Shown piece after piece: positions 16,247 to 25,678 of a stretch of DNA of 64,000 nucleotides; positions within the stretch are counted from its first letter, which is position 1; each line of letters opens with the position of its first letter. Both the position numbers and the translations under genes were made by a program. The stretch is from NCBI GenBank assembly GCA_963814865.1, contig CAWFEN010000004.1, forward strand, positions 228,439-292,438, written 5' to 3'. This DNA comes from AP-15 sp963814865. GTDB lineage: Bacteria; Pseudomonadota; Alphaproteobacteria; ATCC43930; CGMCC-115725. The notes beneath the pieces were generated by a model, which had not been told where the DNA came from, made no database searches, and saw only the letters and a list, made by a program, of their open reading frames with translations.

Positions 16247-17610
16247 CAGGCCGAGTCCCGCTTGCGCGAAATCACGTAGGACTCGTCCCAGAACCACAGC
16301 CCGCCATGCCTGTGCAGCACCTCCCTGGTGGCGTCGAGATAGGCGCCGCTGCTGATCGCCGCCGACAGCCGCTGGTCCTCGATCTGGGCGACGTAGACGG
16401 CGGCGTTCCAGGCGGCGAACAGGGTCGAGGTGCCGATGGTCACGCTGATCTCGCTCGGCAGGGTGTGCATGTCGTAACGGAACAGCGAGCGTGCATCGGC
16501 ATAAGCGCCGAAATTGAGGTCGCGCCCGGCATTCCCGAGTTCGGCCTTGGTCGCGCGCAGCAGCGCATGGCGGTCGGTGGTGAACGGGTTCTCCTCGGGC
16601 CAGAGCCGCTGGATGATCTCCAGCGCCGGATCGTCGCCGTGCGAGTGGATGGCGATCAGGCGCCCACCCGGCGCCAGGCTGCGCGCCAACGGGGCGATCA
16701 CCCGGCGCGCCTTGAATTCGAGCGGGGCGCGGGCACGATAAGGCTGGGAGGCGATCACCAGATCGTAATCGGCGCGGGTGAACCCGCGCCGTGGCCGCAC
16801 CTGGTCCAGCAGGAATTTGTGGTCCTCGCGATAGATCACCAGCACCACCGGCTTTTCGTAGATCGGGTTGCCGGTGGTCCGGCTGACGAGGGCCCGCCAG
16901 TGTTCGGCGAGGAAGTCGCGCAGATCGGTGATCTGCGTCTCGAAATCGTGCGCGGTGTTGCCCAGCAAGGCGATCTCATGCCAGACCAGGCTGGTCGCCG
17001 AGGTTACCGAGTTCGGCGTCAGCCACGGCGCCTCGGCATAATACATGTTGGTCATGACCAGCACCGTCGCCGGGTGCTCGAACAGCCGGTCGGGCATCTT
17101 TTCGAGCGCCAGCCGCACGTCTTCGAGACTGATTTCCTTGGCGACGACGTAGAACGGCATCGTCGGAAAGCGGTGATGCATGGCGCGCATCGTGCGCACG
17201 AGCACCGTGCCGTCGCCGGTACCGGCGTCGAATACGCGGAGCGCGGGTGGACGCGGGTGAATGTTGCCCAACTCCATGCCGACGCGTTGGGCGATGACCC
17301 ACTTCTCGCTGCACGTCGTGACGAACAGCAGGTATTTCTGGCGGTTGTCGTAAAAGCGGAAATTCCCCACGACGCCGACATCGGGCGCCGCGGGCAACGG
17401 TGCGGGAAGGAGCACGCCGTTTACCGTGGGAGGTGGCTCGCGGGCGATGAACGCGCGCACGCGCTCGACCGTGTGCGTCGTCACCCGGCCGCCGAGACGG
17501 AGCCGGCTGACGAGCTTGCCGTCATTGACCGCGTGGCGCCCGAAGGTCGATTCCGCCATTTTCACGCGTCGGCAATAGTCGGCGATGTCGCGCAACAGCG
17601 CTTCGCTCAT
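16246..17610 (-). CDS. Class I SAM-dependent methyltransferase with an N-terminal HTH-like segment
   Basis: The 454-residue protein starts MSEALLRDIADYCRRVKMAE after a strong GGGAGGT ribosome site. Residues 15-55 (MAESTFGRHAVNDGKLVSRL and what follows) look like a small helix-turn-helix domain. The catalytic part has the SAM-binding motif LRVFDAGTGDGTVL and later LAPGGRLIAIHSHG. The long middle region does not match a methyltransferase subgroup I know. Coupling to the MTHFR-like gene suggests a one-carbon transfer module. The substrate is unknown, and the DNA-binding reading of the N-terminus is tentative. Confidence 0.75.
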   Translation of the reverse strand: MSEALLRDIADYCRRVKMAESTFGRHAVNDGKLVSRLRLGGRVTTHTVERVRAFIAREPPPTVNGVLLPAPLPAAPDVGVVGNFRFYDNRQKYLLFVTTCSEKWVIAQRVGMELGNIHPRPPALRVFDAGTGDGTVLVRTMRAMHHRFPTMPFYVVAKEISLEDVRLALEKMPDRLFEHPATVLVMTNMYYAEAPWLTPNSVTSATSLVWHEIALLGNTAHDFETQITDLRDFLAEHWRALVSRTTGNPIYEKPVVLVIYREDHKFLLDQVRPRRGFTRADYDLVIASQPYRARAPLEFKARRVIAPLARSLAPGGRLIAIHSHGDDPALEIIQRLWPEENPFTTDRHALLRATKAELGNAGRDLNFGAYADARSLFRYDMHTLPSEISVTIGTSTLFAAWNAAVYVAQIEDQRLSAAISSGAYLDATREVLHRHGGLWFWDESYVISRKRDSA

Positions 17611-17741
17611 CGGCGACCTCCCGTTATTCGGGAACAGCTTCGCCCGCCAACTCCATCCCATCAACCACAATCTCGCCCATTAACATAGTGGGCAATGCAG
17701 TGGGACGACTTAAATCGGGTCGGCTTCCGGCCTCGTATCGC

Positions 17742-18905
17742 CTAGGGCCAAGCGGTCCGGATCGCGGCGGGGGCGGCGCCCAAACCCAGGACAGCGCCGG
17801 GGATCAGCTTGCCGTTCTCCCAGCGGAAAACATCGAGGCCGTGGTCGATCATCGATTCGACGAGGATCGTGCGGCCGTCCTTTGAGAAGGCGATGCCTTG
17901 CGACCAGCGGCCGACCGGCGCTTCGGCCAGTTTGCGCAGGCTGCTGCCGTCAACGGCGTACAGAACCAGGCTGCCGTGATTGTGAAAGAGGGGCGAGGCT
18001 GCCGGCTTCGTCGACCCCTCGATATCGGCAACGGCGAGAAATCTGCCATCTGGCGAGAATTTGAGGCCCTCCGGCGAGTGCCCGACGCCGATCGTCTCGA
18101 CCGTCCGGAACGGCTGTTGCGTCAGGTCGATCAGGCTGACCGTGTCGATATCGCCGTTGCCGCGCCCCATGTTCGAGACCGCCGCGAGGGTCCCGGCGTA
18201 GTTGACGTCGAGCGTGTACGGGCTGAGGCTGGTGGTCAATGGCCGCTCGTCGAGCGTGACCTTGCTGCCGTCGATGTGCAGGACGCTGACCAAATTGTCG
18301 CCATAACGGGATAACAGCGCCGTGTTGCCGTCGGGCAGGAACTTGACCGAGCTCGGCATCCCCTTCGGGCTCCCGAGGTCGAGCTTGCCCACCGGCGCGA
18401 GGCGTTTGCCGCTGATCGTAAAGATCGAGATCGTGCCCTCGGTGCGGTTGGCGACGAGCGCCAGACTGCCGGCGGGCGAGACCGACACCTCGTTGGCACC
18501 GGCGCCGGCGGCGAGCTGCTGCACGACTTTTGGCGGCGACGCCGTGAGGTCGATCACCGAGACGCGGTTGTCGGCGATGATCTTGTCCGGGTTCTGAGGG
18601 TCGATCCGGGTCGCCGCGGTGACGATCGCATAGCTCTCGTCGGGGGCGATCCAGATCGCGGTCGGCGCGCCGACCACGCTGGTCGGCGCATCGACGGTCG
18701 CGATCACCTTCGGCGGATAGGCCGAGACGTCGATCACCGACACGCTGTCAGGCGGCGGGTTCTTGGCCGCGGCGAGGGCGCCGTTGACATTGACGCTGTG
18801 GTTGTCGTTGGCAGTGACAACGATGTCGGCTCGCACCGGCCGCGCCGCCAGGAACGGCACCGCGGCAAGCGCGAACAGCAGCCACCCGAGCTTCGAGCGA
18901 TTCAT
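17742..18905 (-). CDS. Secreted YVTN-type beta-propeller protein
   Basis: The 387-residue protein has a Sec signal peptide (MNRSKLGWLLFALAAVPFLA, cleavage near VRA-D). At least six repeats of about 45-50 residues follow, carrying V-S-V-I-D-(L/V)-(T/S)-x-x-P-P-K-V and G-x-(S/R)-x-A-(L/V)-V-(A/S)-N patterns, typical of a seven-bladed propeller. Such proteins are periplasmic or extracellular binding or lyase-like proteins. The start at 18905 is preceded by GGGAGGAAA. It stands alone, with no partner gene that suggests a ligand. Confidence 0.85.
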   Translation of the reverse strand: MNRSKLGWLLFALAAVPFLAARPVRADIVVTANDNHSVNVNGALAAAKNPPPDSVSVIDVSAYPPKVIATVDAPTSVVGAPTAIWIAPDESYAIVTAATRIDPQNPDKIIADNRVSVIDLTASPPKVVQQLAAGAGANEVSVSPAGSLALVANRTEGTISIFTISGKRLAPVGKLDLGSPKGMPSSVKFLPDGNTALLSRYGDNLVSVLHIDGSKVTLDERPLTTSLSPYTLDVNYAGTLAAVSNMGRGNGDIDTVSLIDLTQQPFRTVETIGVGHSPEGLKFSPDGRFLAVADIEGSTKPAASPLFHNHGSLVLYAVDGSSLRKLAEAPVGRWSQGIAFSKDGRTILVESMIDHGLDVFRWENGKLIPGAVLGLGAAPAAIRTAWP

Positions 18906-19021
18906 CCGTTTCCTCCCGAGCATCGCCGCGTACCGATGCGGTGTTTCTGCTGCGACCATACAGCCGGCATCCCTGCCGCCGGAAGAGGCTGACGACCGGT
19001 CGCAGGAGGCCGGAACCGGGC

Positions 19022-20131
19022 TCAGGCCGCCTTTTCCAGCTCGCGCAGGATCGTGTCGCCCATGACGCGGGTCGAGACGCGGGCGGTGTTCGGCTGGACG
19101 ATGTCGCTGGTGCGCACCCCGGCGGCGAGCGCGCGGCGCACCGCATCGTCGACGAGATCGGCCTCCTCGGACAGATCGAACGAGTAGCGCAGCATCATCG
19201 AGAACGACAGGATCGAGGCGAGCGGGTTCGCCACGTCCTTGCCGGCGATGTCGGGGGCGCTGCCGTGCACCGGCTCGTAGAGCGCCTTGCGCCGGCCCAC
19301 CGTGTCGGCCGCGCCGAGCGAGGCCGAGGGCAGCATGCCGAGCGAGCCGGTCAGCATCGCCGCGCAATCCGACAGGATGTCGCCGAACAGGTTGCTGGTG
19401 ACGATTACGTCGAACTGCTTCGGATTGCGCACCAGCTGCATCGCGCAATTGTCGGCATACATGAAAGATAGCTCGACATCGGGGTAATCGAGATCGCGGA
19501 CCCGCTGCGCGACCTCGCGCCACAACCCGCCCGATTCCATGACGTTGGCCTTGTCGACCTCGCACACCCGGCCCTGGCGCTTCCGTGCCAGCTCACAGGC
19601 GACGCGGACGACGCGTTCGATCTCGGCCTCGCTGTAGATTTCGGTGTTGATGCCGCGGCGGCTGCCGTCGGGCAGGGTCTCGACGCCGCGCGGGTCGCCG
19701 AAATAGATCCCGCCGGTCAGCTCGCGCACGATCATCAGGTCGAGGCCGGCGACCAGCTCGCGCTTCAGGGTCGAAGCGTCGGCGAGCGCCTCGAACACCA
19801 CCGCCGGGCGCAGATTGGCGAACAGATCCATTTCCTTGCGCAGCCGCAGCAGGCCGCGTTCCGGGCGCAGCTCGAAGGGCAGGGTTTCCCATTGCGGCCC
19901 GCCGACCGAGCCGAACAGCACCGCGTCGCTCTCCAATGCCTGGGCAAGGGTGGCATCGGTCAACGGCACGCCGTCGGCATCATAGGCGGCGCCGCCGACC
20001 AGACCCTCGGTGATGTCGAAGCTGGCGATATGGCGCCGGTCGAAGAAATCGACGACGCGCAATACCTCGCGCATGATCTCCGGGCCGATGCCGTCGCCCG
20101 GCAACACCAAAACCTTGCGGTTGGACACCAT
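19022..20131 (-). CDS. leuB: 3-isopropylmalate dehydrogenase
   Basis: The 369-residue protein is a standard LeuB. It starts with VLVLPGDGIGPEIMREV and has the substrate-binding REL-GGIYFG block, Lys and Asp in EVDKANVMESGGLWR, the NAD motif around EPVHGSAPDIAGKDVANP, and the catalytic Tyr in NTEIYSEAEIER. It oxidises 3-isopropylmalate to 2-oxoisocaproate in leucine synthesis in the cytoplasm. It follows leuD by two bases, so the two are translated from one message. leuA and leuC are not in the window. Confidence 0.97.
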   Translation of the reverse strand: MVSNRKVLVLPGDGIGPEIMREVLRVVDFFDRRHIASFDITEGLVGGAAYDADGVPLTDATLAQALESDAVLFGSVGGPQWETLPFELRPERGLLRLRKEMDLFANLRPAVVFEALADASTLKRELVAGLDLMIVRELTGGIYFGDPRGVETLPDGSRRGINTEIYSEAEIERVVRVACELARKRQGRVCEVDKANVMESGGLWREVAQRVRDLDYPDVELSFMYADNCAMQLVRNPKQFDVIVTSNLFGDILSDCAAMLTGSLGMLPSASLGAADTVGRRKALYEPVHGSAPDIAGKDVANPLASILSFSMMLRYSFDLSEEADLVDDAVRRALAAGVRTSDIVQPNTARVSTRVMGDTILRELEKAA

Positions 20132-20133
20132 GG

Positions 20134-20763
20134 TCAGGCTCCGGCGCGGGTCAGGTCCCATTTCCACGGCTGCGCCAGCCGGCTCTGCTGCTCGAAGGTG
20201 TCGATCGCGCCGCTCTTCTGCTGGGTGAGACCGATGTCGTCGAGCCCGTTCAACAGGCAATGCTTGCGAAACGGGTCAAGCTCGAACGAAATCTTTTCGC
20301 CGTCGGGGCGCGAGATCGTCTGGTTTTCGAGATCGATCGTCAGCACCGCGTTCGCGCCCTTTTGCGCATCCTCCAGCAGCCGGTCCACGGTCTCCTTCGG
20401 CAGTTCGATCGGCAGCAGCCCGTTTTTGAAGCAGTTGTTATAGAAAATGTCGGCAAAGCTCGGCGCGATGACGCAGCGGATGCCGAAATCGAGCAATGCC
20501 CAGGGGGCGTGCTCGCGGCTCGACCCGCAGCCGAAATTGTCGCCGGCGACCAGGATCTGCGCCTTGCGATACGGCGCCTGGTTCAGCACGAAATCGGGAT
20601 TTTCGGAGCCGTCCGGTCGGTAGCGGACCTCCTCGAACAGCAGCGGGGCGAGCCCGGTGCGCTTGATCGTCTTCAGATGGATCGCCGGAAAGATCTTGTC
20701 GGTGTCGATGTTGATCATCGGCATTGGCGCCGCGACGCCGGTCAACTGGGCGAATCTGTCCAT
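20134..20763 (-). CDS. leuD: 3-isopropylmalate dehydratase small subunit
   Basis: The 209-residue protein is the swivelling domain of isopropylmalate isomerase. It shows NIDTDKIFPAIHLK, the signature LVAGDNFGCGSSREHAPWAL and FADIFYNNCFKNGLLPI. It joins LeuC, which holds the 4Fe-4S cluster, to convert 2- to 3-isopropylmalate. LeuC must be encoded elsewhere, as the gene upstream is divergent and unrelated. It is directly followed by leuB. Confidence 0.97.
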   Translation of the reverse strand: MDRFAQLTGVAAPMPMINIDTDKIFPAIHLKTIKRTGLAPLLFEEVRYRPDGSENPDFVLNQAPYRKAQILVAGDNFGCGSSREHAPWALLDFGIRCVIAPSFADIFYNNCFKNGLLPIELPKETVDRLLEDAQKGANAVLTIDLENQTISRPDGEKISFELDPFRKHCLLNGLDDIGLTQQKSGAIDTFEQQSRLAQPWKWDLTRAGA

Positions 20764-20893
20764 GACGGGTCCTTTCGGGAGTGTTGCGCCGCTACCTTCG
20801 CCGATCCGCCCGTCGATGCAAACCTTATCGGCCGGTCGGAAACCGCTTTGGCCGAAATGGGCGGCAGCGGCAGCGCCATGCTAAAATGGCGAC

Positions 20894-21634
20894 ATGTCAT
20901 CCGATGTCGTCGATCTGCGGGATTTCTACCTGACCGGGCTCGGGCAGGTCGCCCGGCGCATGATCCGCCGCGCGATTCGCCGCATGTGGCCCGACCTGCG
21001 CGGCACGCGGCTCGTCGGGATCGGCTATGCGACGCCGTTTTTGTCGGCAATATCGCAGGAGACCGAGCGTACGGTGGCGCTGATGCCGGCCTCGCTCGGC
21101 GTGCTCGGCTGGCCCGCGGGCGACCGCAACCTGGTCACCCTCGCCGATGAGGGCGAGCTGCCTTTCGCCGATTATTCGGTCGATCGGGTGCTCCTGGTGC
21201 ATGCGCTCGAAACCAGCGACGAGGTCGGCCCGATGCTGAAGGAGATCTGGCGCGTGCTGGCCGGCGGCGGCCGGCTGCTGGTCGTCGCCCCAAACCGGCG
21301 CGGCATCTGGGCCCGGCTCGACCGCACCCCGTTCGGCTCGGGCCGGCCCTACACGATGTCGCAATTGTCGCAGCTGCTGCGCAACGAGCTGTTCACCCCG
21401 GTCGCGACGGATACCGCGCTGCTGATCCCGCCCGTCCGCAAGCGCATGATGCTGCGTTCGGCGCCGGCCTGGGAGCGGGTTGGAATCCGCTGGTTTCCGA
21501 CCGTGGCCGGGGTCGTCCTGGTCGAGGCCGCCAAGCAGATCTACGCCAAGCCGAAAGTCGTGCGCACGGCACGCCGGCGCCTCGTCTATGCGCCGGCGCC
21601 GCATGGGCTGTTGCGGCATGTCGGGCGCCTTTGA
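20894..21634 (+). CDS. SAM-dependent methyltransferase (type 11-like)
   Basis: The 246-residue protein has a methyltransferase-11 core. VDRVLLVHALETSDEVGPML and LAGGGRLLVVAPNRRGIWAR match the post-I region of class I enzymes. The first SAM-binding strand (RLVGIGYATPFL) has only a partial glycine motif. This kind of protein often sits near gloB in alphaproteobacteria and has no agreed substrate. It starts at ATG 20894 and is divergent from leuD and convergent with metW. The basic C-terminus (VVRTARRRL) may bind membranes or nucleic acid. Confidence 0.75.
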   Translation: MSSDVVDLRDFYLTGLGQVARRMIRRAIRRMWPDLRGTRLVGIGYATPFLSAISQETERTVALMPASLGVLGWPAGDRNLVTLADEGELPFADYSVDRVLLVHALETSDEVGPMLKEIWRVLAGGGRLLVVAPNRRGIWARLDRTPFGSGRPYTMSQLSQLLRNELFTPVATDTALLIPPVRKRMMLRSAPAWERVGIRWFPTVAGVVLVEAAKQIYAKPKVVRTARRRLVYAPAPHGLLRHVGRL

Positions 21635-21640
21635 ACCCGA

Positions 21641-22315
21641 TCATCCGGTGCGGCTGCCGGCGAGCACAAAGACGCTCTGCTCGGCCAACAGATTGGCGAG
21701 GCTGCCGTGCGGGTCGAGCGAATAGGGCCGGCCGTGCCGGTCGAGGGTGACGCTGCGTTCGACTCCAACGCCGATCTCGTCGCACAGCGCGACAAAATCG
21801 CGGATCGTGCAGAGGTGGATGTTGGGCGTCTCGTACCACGGGTTGGGAAGCAGGTCCGACACCGGCATCCGGCCCGTGATCGAGAGCTTCAGCCGAATCC
21901 GCCAAAAACCGAAATTTGGGAACGAGACAATGGCGCGCCGGCCGATGCGGACCAGGGCTTCGACCACGCGCCGCGGATTGCGCGTCGCCTGCAAGGTCTG
22001 GCTCAGCACGACGACGTCGAAGGCACCCGTCGGATAGGCTTCGAGATCGCGGTCGGCATCGCCCTGGATTACCGAGAGGCCGTGGCCGACGCAGGCGTTG
22101 ACGCCGGATTGGCTCAACTCCATGCCGCGGCCGTCGACATTCTTGCGGCGCGCCAGATAGGCGAGCAATGCCCCGTCGCCGCAGCCGATGTCGAGCACGC
22201 GCGCGCCGGGCGCGATCATGTCGGCGATCAGCCGGAGATCGCGGCGCAGCTCGTCGGCAGCATCGGCGGCGGTCGAGCAGGCTTCGGCCGCCGGGAAATT
22301 CAGCGCCGCGGTCAT
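21641..22315 (-). CDS. metW: Methionine biosynthesis protein MetW
   Basis: The 224-residue protein has a class I methyltransferase fold with VLDIGCGDGALLAYLA and FDVVVLSQTLQATRNPRRVV, and ends with the family-typical block on the flow from NPWYETPNIHLCT to GVGVERS. MetW partners MetX in homoserine acetylation in many proteobacteria. Its ATG overlaps the metX stop by four bases (ATGA), so the two are co-translated. Confidence 0.95.
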   Translation of the reverse strand: MTAALNFPAAEACSTAADAADELRRDLRLIADMIAPGARVLDIGCGDGALLAYLARRKNVDGRGMELSQSGVNACVGHGLSVIQGDADRDLEAYPTGAFDVVVLSQTLQATRNPRRVVEALVRIGRRAIVSFPNFGFWRIRLKLSITGRMPVSDLLPNPWYETPNIHLCTIRDFVALCDEIGVGVERSVTLDRHGRPYSLDPHGSLANLLAEQSVFVLAGSRTG

Positions 22316-23487
22316 GACCCCGATCGGGTCAGGCCACGATGCTCGGCGCAGCCGGCGAGGAAGCCGCGCAGGGTCTCGAACAGCTCCGGCTCGTGCAGCA
22401 GAAAGGCGTCATGTCCCTTGTCAGTCTCGATCTCGACAAAGCTGACATTGGCCGCGACCGCGTTCAGGGCCTGCACCACCTCGCGGCTTTCCGGGGTCGG
22501 GAACAGCCAGTCGCTGGTGAACGAGATCGCGCAAAACCGCGTGCGCGTTCCGGTAAAGGCGCCGGGCAGGGAGCCGCCATGCTCGGCCGCAAGATCGAAA
22601 TAATCCATCGCCCGGGTGATGTAGAGATAGGAATTGGCGTCGAACCGGTCGACGAAGGTGCTGCCCTGGTGGCGCAGATAGCTTTCGACCTGGAAATCGG
22701 CGTCGAAACCGTAAGTTACCGCGCGGCGATCCTGCAAATTGCGTCCGAATTTGCGGTGCAGCGCGGCTTCCGAAAGATAGGTGATGTGCGCCGCCATGCG
22801 GGCGACGGCAAGCCCGCGCGCCGGACGCCGGCCGAGGCTCAGATAGCGCCCGCCGCACCAGTCCGGGTCAGCCATGATGGCCTGCCTTCCGACCTCGTGA
22901 AAGGCGATGTTCTGCGCCGAGTGGCGCGCCGCCGCAGCGATCGGCACCGCGGCGAAGACGCTCTCGGGATAGCTGGCGGCCCATTGCAGGACCTGCATGC
23001 CGCCCATCGAGCCGCCGATCACGCAGAACAGGCTGTCGATGCCGAGATGCTCGATGAGCCGCTTTTGGGCGCGCACCATGTCGTGGATCGTGATCACCGG
23101 AAACGACAATGCCCAGGGCTCGCCGGTTGCCGGGTCGATATCCTGCGGCCCGGTCGTCCCCATGCAGCCGCCGAGCACATTGACGCAGATCAGAAAATAG
23201 CGCCCGGTGTCGAGCACCCCGCCAGGGCCGATCATCGTCTCCCACCAGCCGGGCTTGCCGGTGATCGGATGCGGATCGGCGGCATATTGATCACCAGTCA
23301 GGGCGTGGCAGACCATGATCGCGTTCGACCGGGCCGCGTTGAGGGTGCCGTAGGTCTGGTATGCGATCGTGAACGGGCCGAAATCGATGCCGCAATCCAG
23401 CCGCAACGGCTCGTGCACCAGCAGACGGTGCCCGGGCCAATCCTGGTTCGAGCGCGAGCGAGGGAGAGGCGAGATCAGGATCGGCAC
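22312..23487 (-). CDS. metX: Homoserine O-acetyltransferase
   Basis: The 391-residue alpha/beta hydrolase-fold enzyme has the MetX landmarks: VCHALTGDQYAA, NVLGGCMGTTGP, the nucleophile in IGGSMGGMQVLQWA, Asp in FTSDWLFPT and His in KGHDAFLLHE. It activates homoserine with acetyl (or succinyl) groups as the first committed step to methionine. It starts with GTG at 23487 after GGAAG. A TTGACA box is found upstream. I looked for a SAM-II riboswitch in the 5' region and did not see one. Confidence 0.96.
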   Translation of the reverse strand: MPILISPLPRSRSNQDWPGHRLLVHEPLRLDCGIDFGPFTIAYQTYGTLNAARSNAIMVCHALTGDQYAADPHPITGKPGWWETMIGPGGVLDTGRYFLICVNVLGGCMGTTGPQDIDPATGEPWALSFPVITIHDMVRAQKRLIEHLGIDSLFCVIGGSMGGMQVLQWAASYPESVFAAVPIAAAARHSAQNIAFHEVGRQAIMADPDWCGGRYLSLGRRPARGLAVARMAAHITYLSEAALHRKFGRNLQDRRAVTYGFDADFQVESYLRHQGSTFVDRFDANSYLYITRAMDYFDLAAEHGGSLPGAFTGTRTRFCAISFTSDWLFPTPESREVVQALNAVAANVSFVEIETDKGHDAFLLHEPELFETLRGFLAGCAEHRGLTRSGS

Positions 23488-23569
23488 AGAGCTTCCATGA
23501 GCCGACGCGATCGCGCAGCCGCCCGCGGCAGCCGGGGCCGGCGATCCTCGGTGTTCGAGTCGGGGACGT

Positions 23570-23599
23570 TAGCTAGGGAATGGCGGCTCGGCATGTCAA
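23570..23599 (-). promoter_or_regulatory. Candidate promoter for metX-metW
   Basis: On the minus strand a perfect -35 TTGACA (23594-23599) is followed after 18 bases by TAGCTA (23570-23575), a weak -10. It lies about 80 bases upstream of the metX start in the divergent region shared with the chorismate mutase gene. Confidence 0.35.
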
Positions 23600-23663
23600 C
23601 GTTTTCTTTGATTTTGCCGAGTTGGGACCCTACTACTGTGCCCTCTCTGCACCGAACGAGACC

Positions 23664-24569
23664 ATGGCCGACCCTTCGTTCGACCTCCAAGATTTGCGCC
23701 GTCGACTCGACGAGATCGACGACCGGTTGCACGACCTGCTGATCGATCGGGCGGATATCGTCGCGATGGTGGCCGCCGGCAAGAGGGCCGGCGATGTGGC
23801 CTTTTATCAGCCCGGACGCGAAGCCCTGATCATCCGCCGGCTCGCCGCCCGGCATCGCGGTGCTTTCCCGATCGCCAGCCTCGTTCGCATCTGGCGCGAA
23901 ATGCTGGCGGCGACCGTCGGCCTCGAAACCCCGTTCGCGGTCGCCGTCTTCGCGCCGGACGCAGCGGGGGGATTCTGGGATTTGGCGCGCGACCATTACG
24001 GCAGCAATACGCCGATGTCGGCAGAGCGCTCGATCGGCCAGGTGATCCGCGCGGTCAGCGAAATGCGCGCGTCGGCCGGCGTCCTGCCGATACCCCAGGA
24101 GGGCGATCCCGATCCGTGGTGGCGCCATCTCTTGTCAAGCAACGACAGCGCTCCGCGGATCGTCGCCCGGCTGCCCTTCAGCGCCCGCGGCAATGCCCGC
24201 AGCGACGGGGCGGACGCGCTGGTGATCGGCCACAGCCCGCAGCAGCAGACCGGCGCCGACCGCACGCTCCTCGTCGGCGAGACCACAGCCGACATCAGCC
24301 GCGCCCGGATCTTTGGAATCCTGGCATCGTTGGGGCTGACCTGCACCTTTTTTGCTCCCTTCGAGCAGGAGGGCGGGGCACTCGACCTGATCGAAATCGA
24401 CGGCTTCGTGGCGGTCTCCGATCCGCGCCTGGACAGCTTTCGGGAGCAACTCGGCGTGGCGCTCCATCGCCTGCTGCCGCTTGGCGGCTACGCGCTGCCG
24501 CTGACCGCAGCGGCCCTGGCCGGCGCCGACGCACATGCCGAGCCCGCCTCCGCCGCGGCGGGAGATTGA
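23664..24569 (+). CDS. Chorismate mutase (AroQ-type) with a C-terminal extension
   Basis: The 301-residue protein begins MADPSFDLQDLRRRLDEIDD, the first helix of an AroQ chorismate mutase. The catalytic Arg and Lys lie in LRRRLDEID and VAAGKRAGDVAFYQPGRE. The mutase domain covers about 90 residues and converts chorismate to prephenate. The remaining 200 residues resemble the divergent prephenate-dehydratase/ACT-like part found in alphaproteobacterial proteins of this length, but they lack clear catalytic motifs. It is followed by hisC and a tyrosine-pathway dehydrogenase, the usual aromatic amino-acid string of this class. Confidence 0.85.
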   Translation: MADPSFDLQDLRRRLDEIDDRLHDLLIDRADIVAMVAAGKRAGDVAFYQPGREALIIRRLAARHRGAFPIASLVRIWREMLAATVGLETPFAVAVFAPDAAGGFWDLARDHYGSNTPMSAERSIGQVIRAVSEMRASAGVLPIPQEGDPDPWWRHLLSSNDSAPRIVARLPFSARGNARSDGADALVIGHSPQQQTGADRTLLVGETTADISRARIFGILASLGLTCTFFAPFEQEGGALDLIEIDGFVAVSDPRLDSFREQLGVALHRLLPLGGYALPLTAAALAGADAHAEPASAAAGD

Positions 24570-24574
24570 GCAAG

Positions 24575-25678
24575 ATGACGGTCGCAACCGGTTTGACGCC
24601 GCGCCCCGGCATCCTCGGCATCGACCCCTATGTCGGCGGCGAGGCGAGGCTCGCCGGAATCGAGCGCCCGATCCGGCTCGCTTCGAACGAGAGCGCGCTC
24701 GGCCCGAGCGCCAAGGCGATTGCCGCCTATAGCGCGATGGCCGCGGAGATCCATCGCTATCCCGAAGGTAATGCCAAGGCGCTGCGCGCGGCGCTCGGGC
24801 GCCGCCACGGGCTCGATCCGGCGCGCATCGTCTGCGGCGCCGGCTCGGACGAGCTGATCGCCCTGTTGCTGCGCTCCTATGCCGGCCCCGGCGACGAGGT
24901 TCTGTACAGCCGCCACGGCTTTCTGATGTACCCGATCGGTGCCCGATCGGTTGGCGCCATACCGGTCGCCGCCCCGGAGCGGGCCTTGACCGCCGATGTT
25001 GACGCGCTGCTCGCGCGGGTAACGCCGCGCACCCGCGCCGTCTTCATCGCCAACCCGAACAATCCCACGGGCACCTATCTCGGCGCCGACGACATGGCCC
25101 GGCTGCATGCCGGGCTCCCGCCCTCGGTTCTGCTCGCCATCGACGCCGCCTATGCCGAATTCGTCAACCGTAACGACTATGAGGCCGGAGTGGCGCTGGT
25201 CGACCGGGCCGACAACGTCGTCATGCTGCGCACCTTCTCGAAGATCTACGCGCTCGCCGGGCTGCGCCTCGGCTGGGCCTATTGTCCGCCGGCGGTTGCC
25301 GACGTCCTCAACCGGGTGCGCGGGCCGTTCAACGTCGGCGCGCCGACGCTTGCCGCCGGGATCGCCGCGCTCGACGATGTCGCAGCGCTCGCTCGCGCTC
25401 GCGCCCATAACGACCAATGGCTGCCGTGGTTCTCCGACCGGCTCGCCGCGCTCGGTCTGCCGCTCACCGCCAGCGTCGGCAATTTCGTCCTGCCGCGCTT
25501 TGCCGACGAATCTGGCCGCAACGCCGATGCGGCTTTCGCCTTTTTGCGGTCGCGCGGCATTTTGACCCGCAAGATGGCGGGCTATGGGCTGCCGCAATAT
25601 CTGCGGATCACAATCGGCACCGGCGAGGAGATGGAAAAAGTGGCGGCAGCACTCGGCGACTTCATGGCGGGGCGATGA
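24575..25678 (+). CDS. hisC: Histidinol-phosphate / aromatic aminotransferase
   Basis: The 367-residue PLP enzyme of the HisC family has VCGAGSDELIALLLRSY, the PLP-binding NPNNPTG motif, DAAYAEF and the Schiff-base lysine in RTFSKIYALAGLRLGWAY. HisC transaminates histidinol phosphate. In this position between chorismate mutase and prephenate dehydrogenase it probably also serves the tyrosine/phenylalanine step. The start at 24575 follows GGAG, and the stop overlaps the next gene by four bases (ATGA). Confidence 0.93.
   Translation: MTVATGLTPRPGILGIDPYVGGEARLAGIERPIRLASNESALGPSAKAIAAYSAMAAEIHRYPEGNAKALRAALGRRHGLDPARIVCGAGSDELIALLLRSYAGPGDEVLYSRHGFLMYPIGARSVGAIPVAAPERALTADVDALLARVTPRTRAVFIANPNNPTGTYLGADDMARLHAGLPPSVLLAIDAAYAEFVNRNDYEAGVALVDRADNVVMLRTFSKIYALAGLRLGWAYCPPAVADVLNRVRGPFNVGAPTLAAGIAALDDVAALARARAHNDQWLPWFSDRLAALGLPLTASVGNFVLPRFADESGRNADAAFAFLRSRGILTRKMAGYGLPQYLRITIGTGEEMEKVAAALGDFMAGR

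Noticed and set aside
16247..17670. Longer start for the methyltransferase (17670)
   Set aside because: The extension has no protein-like character, and the ATG at 17610 has a strong GGGAGGT site.
23488..23580. SAM-II riboswitch before metX
   Set aside because: I looked for the conserved stem and pseudoknot bases and did not find them; the region is short and GC-rich.
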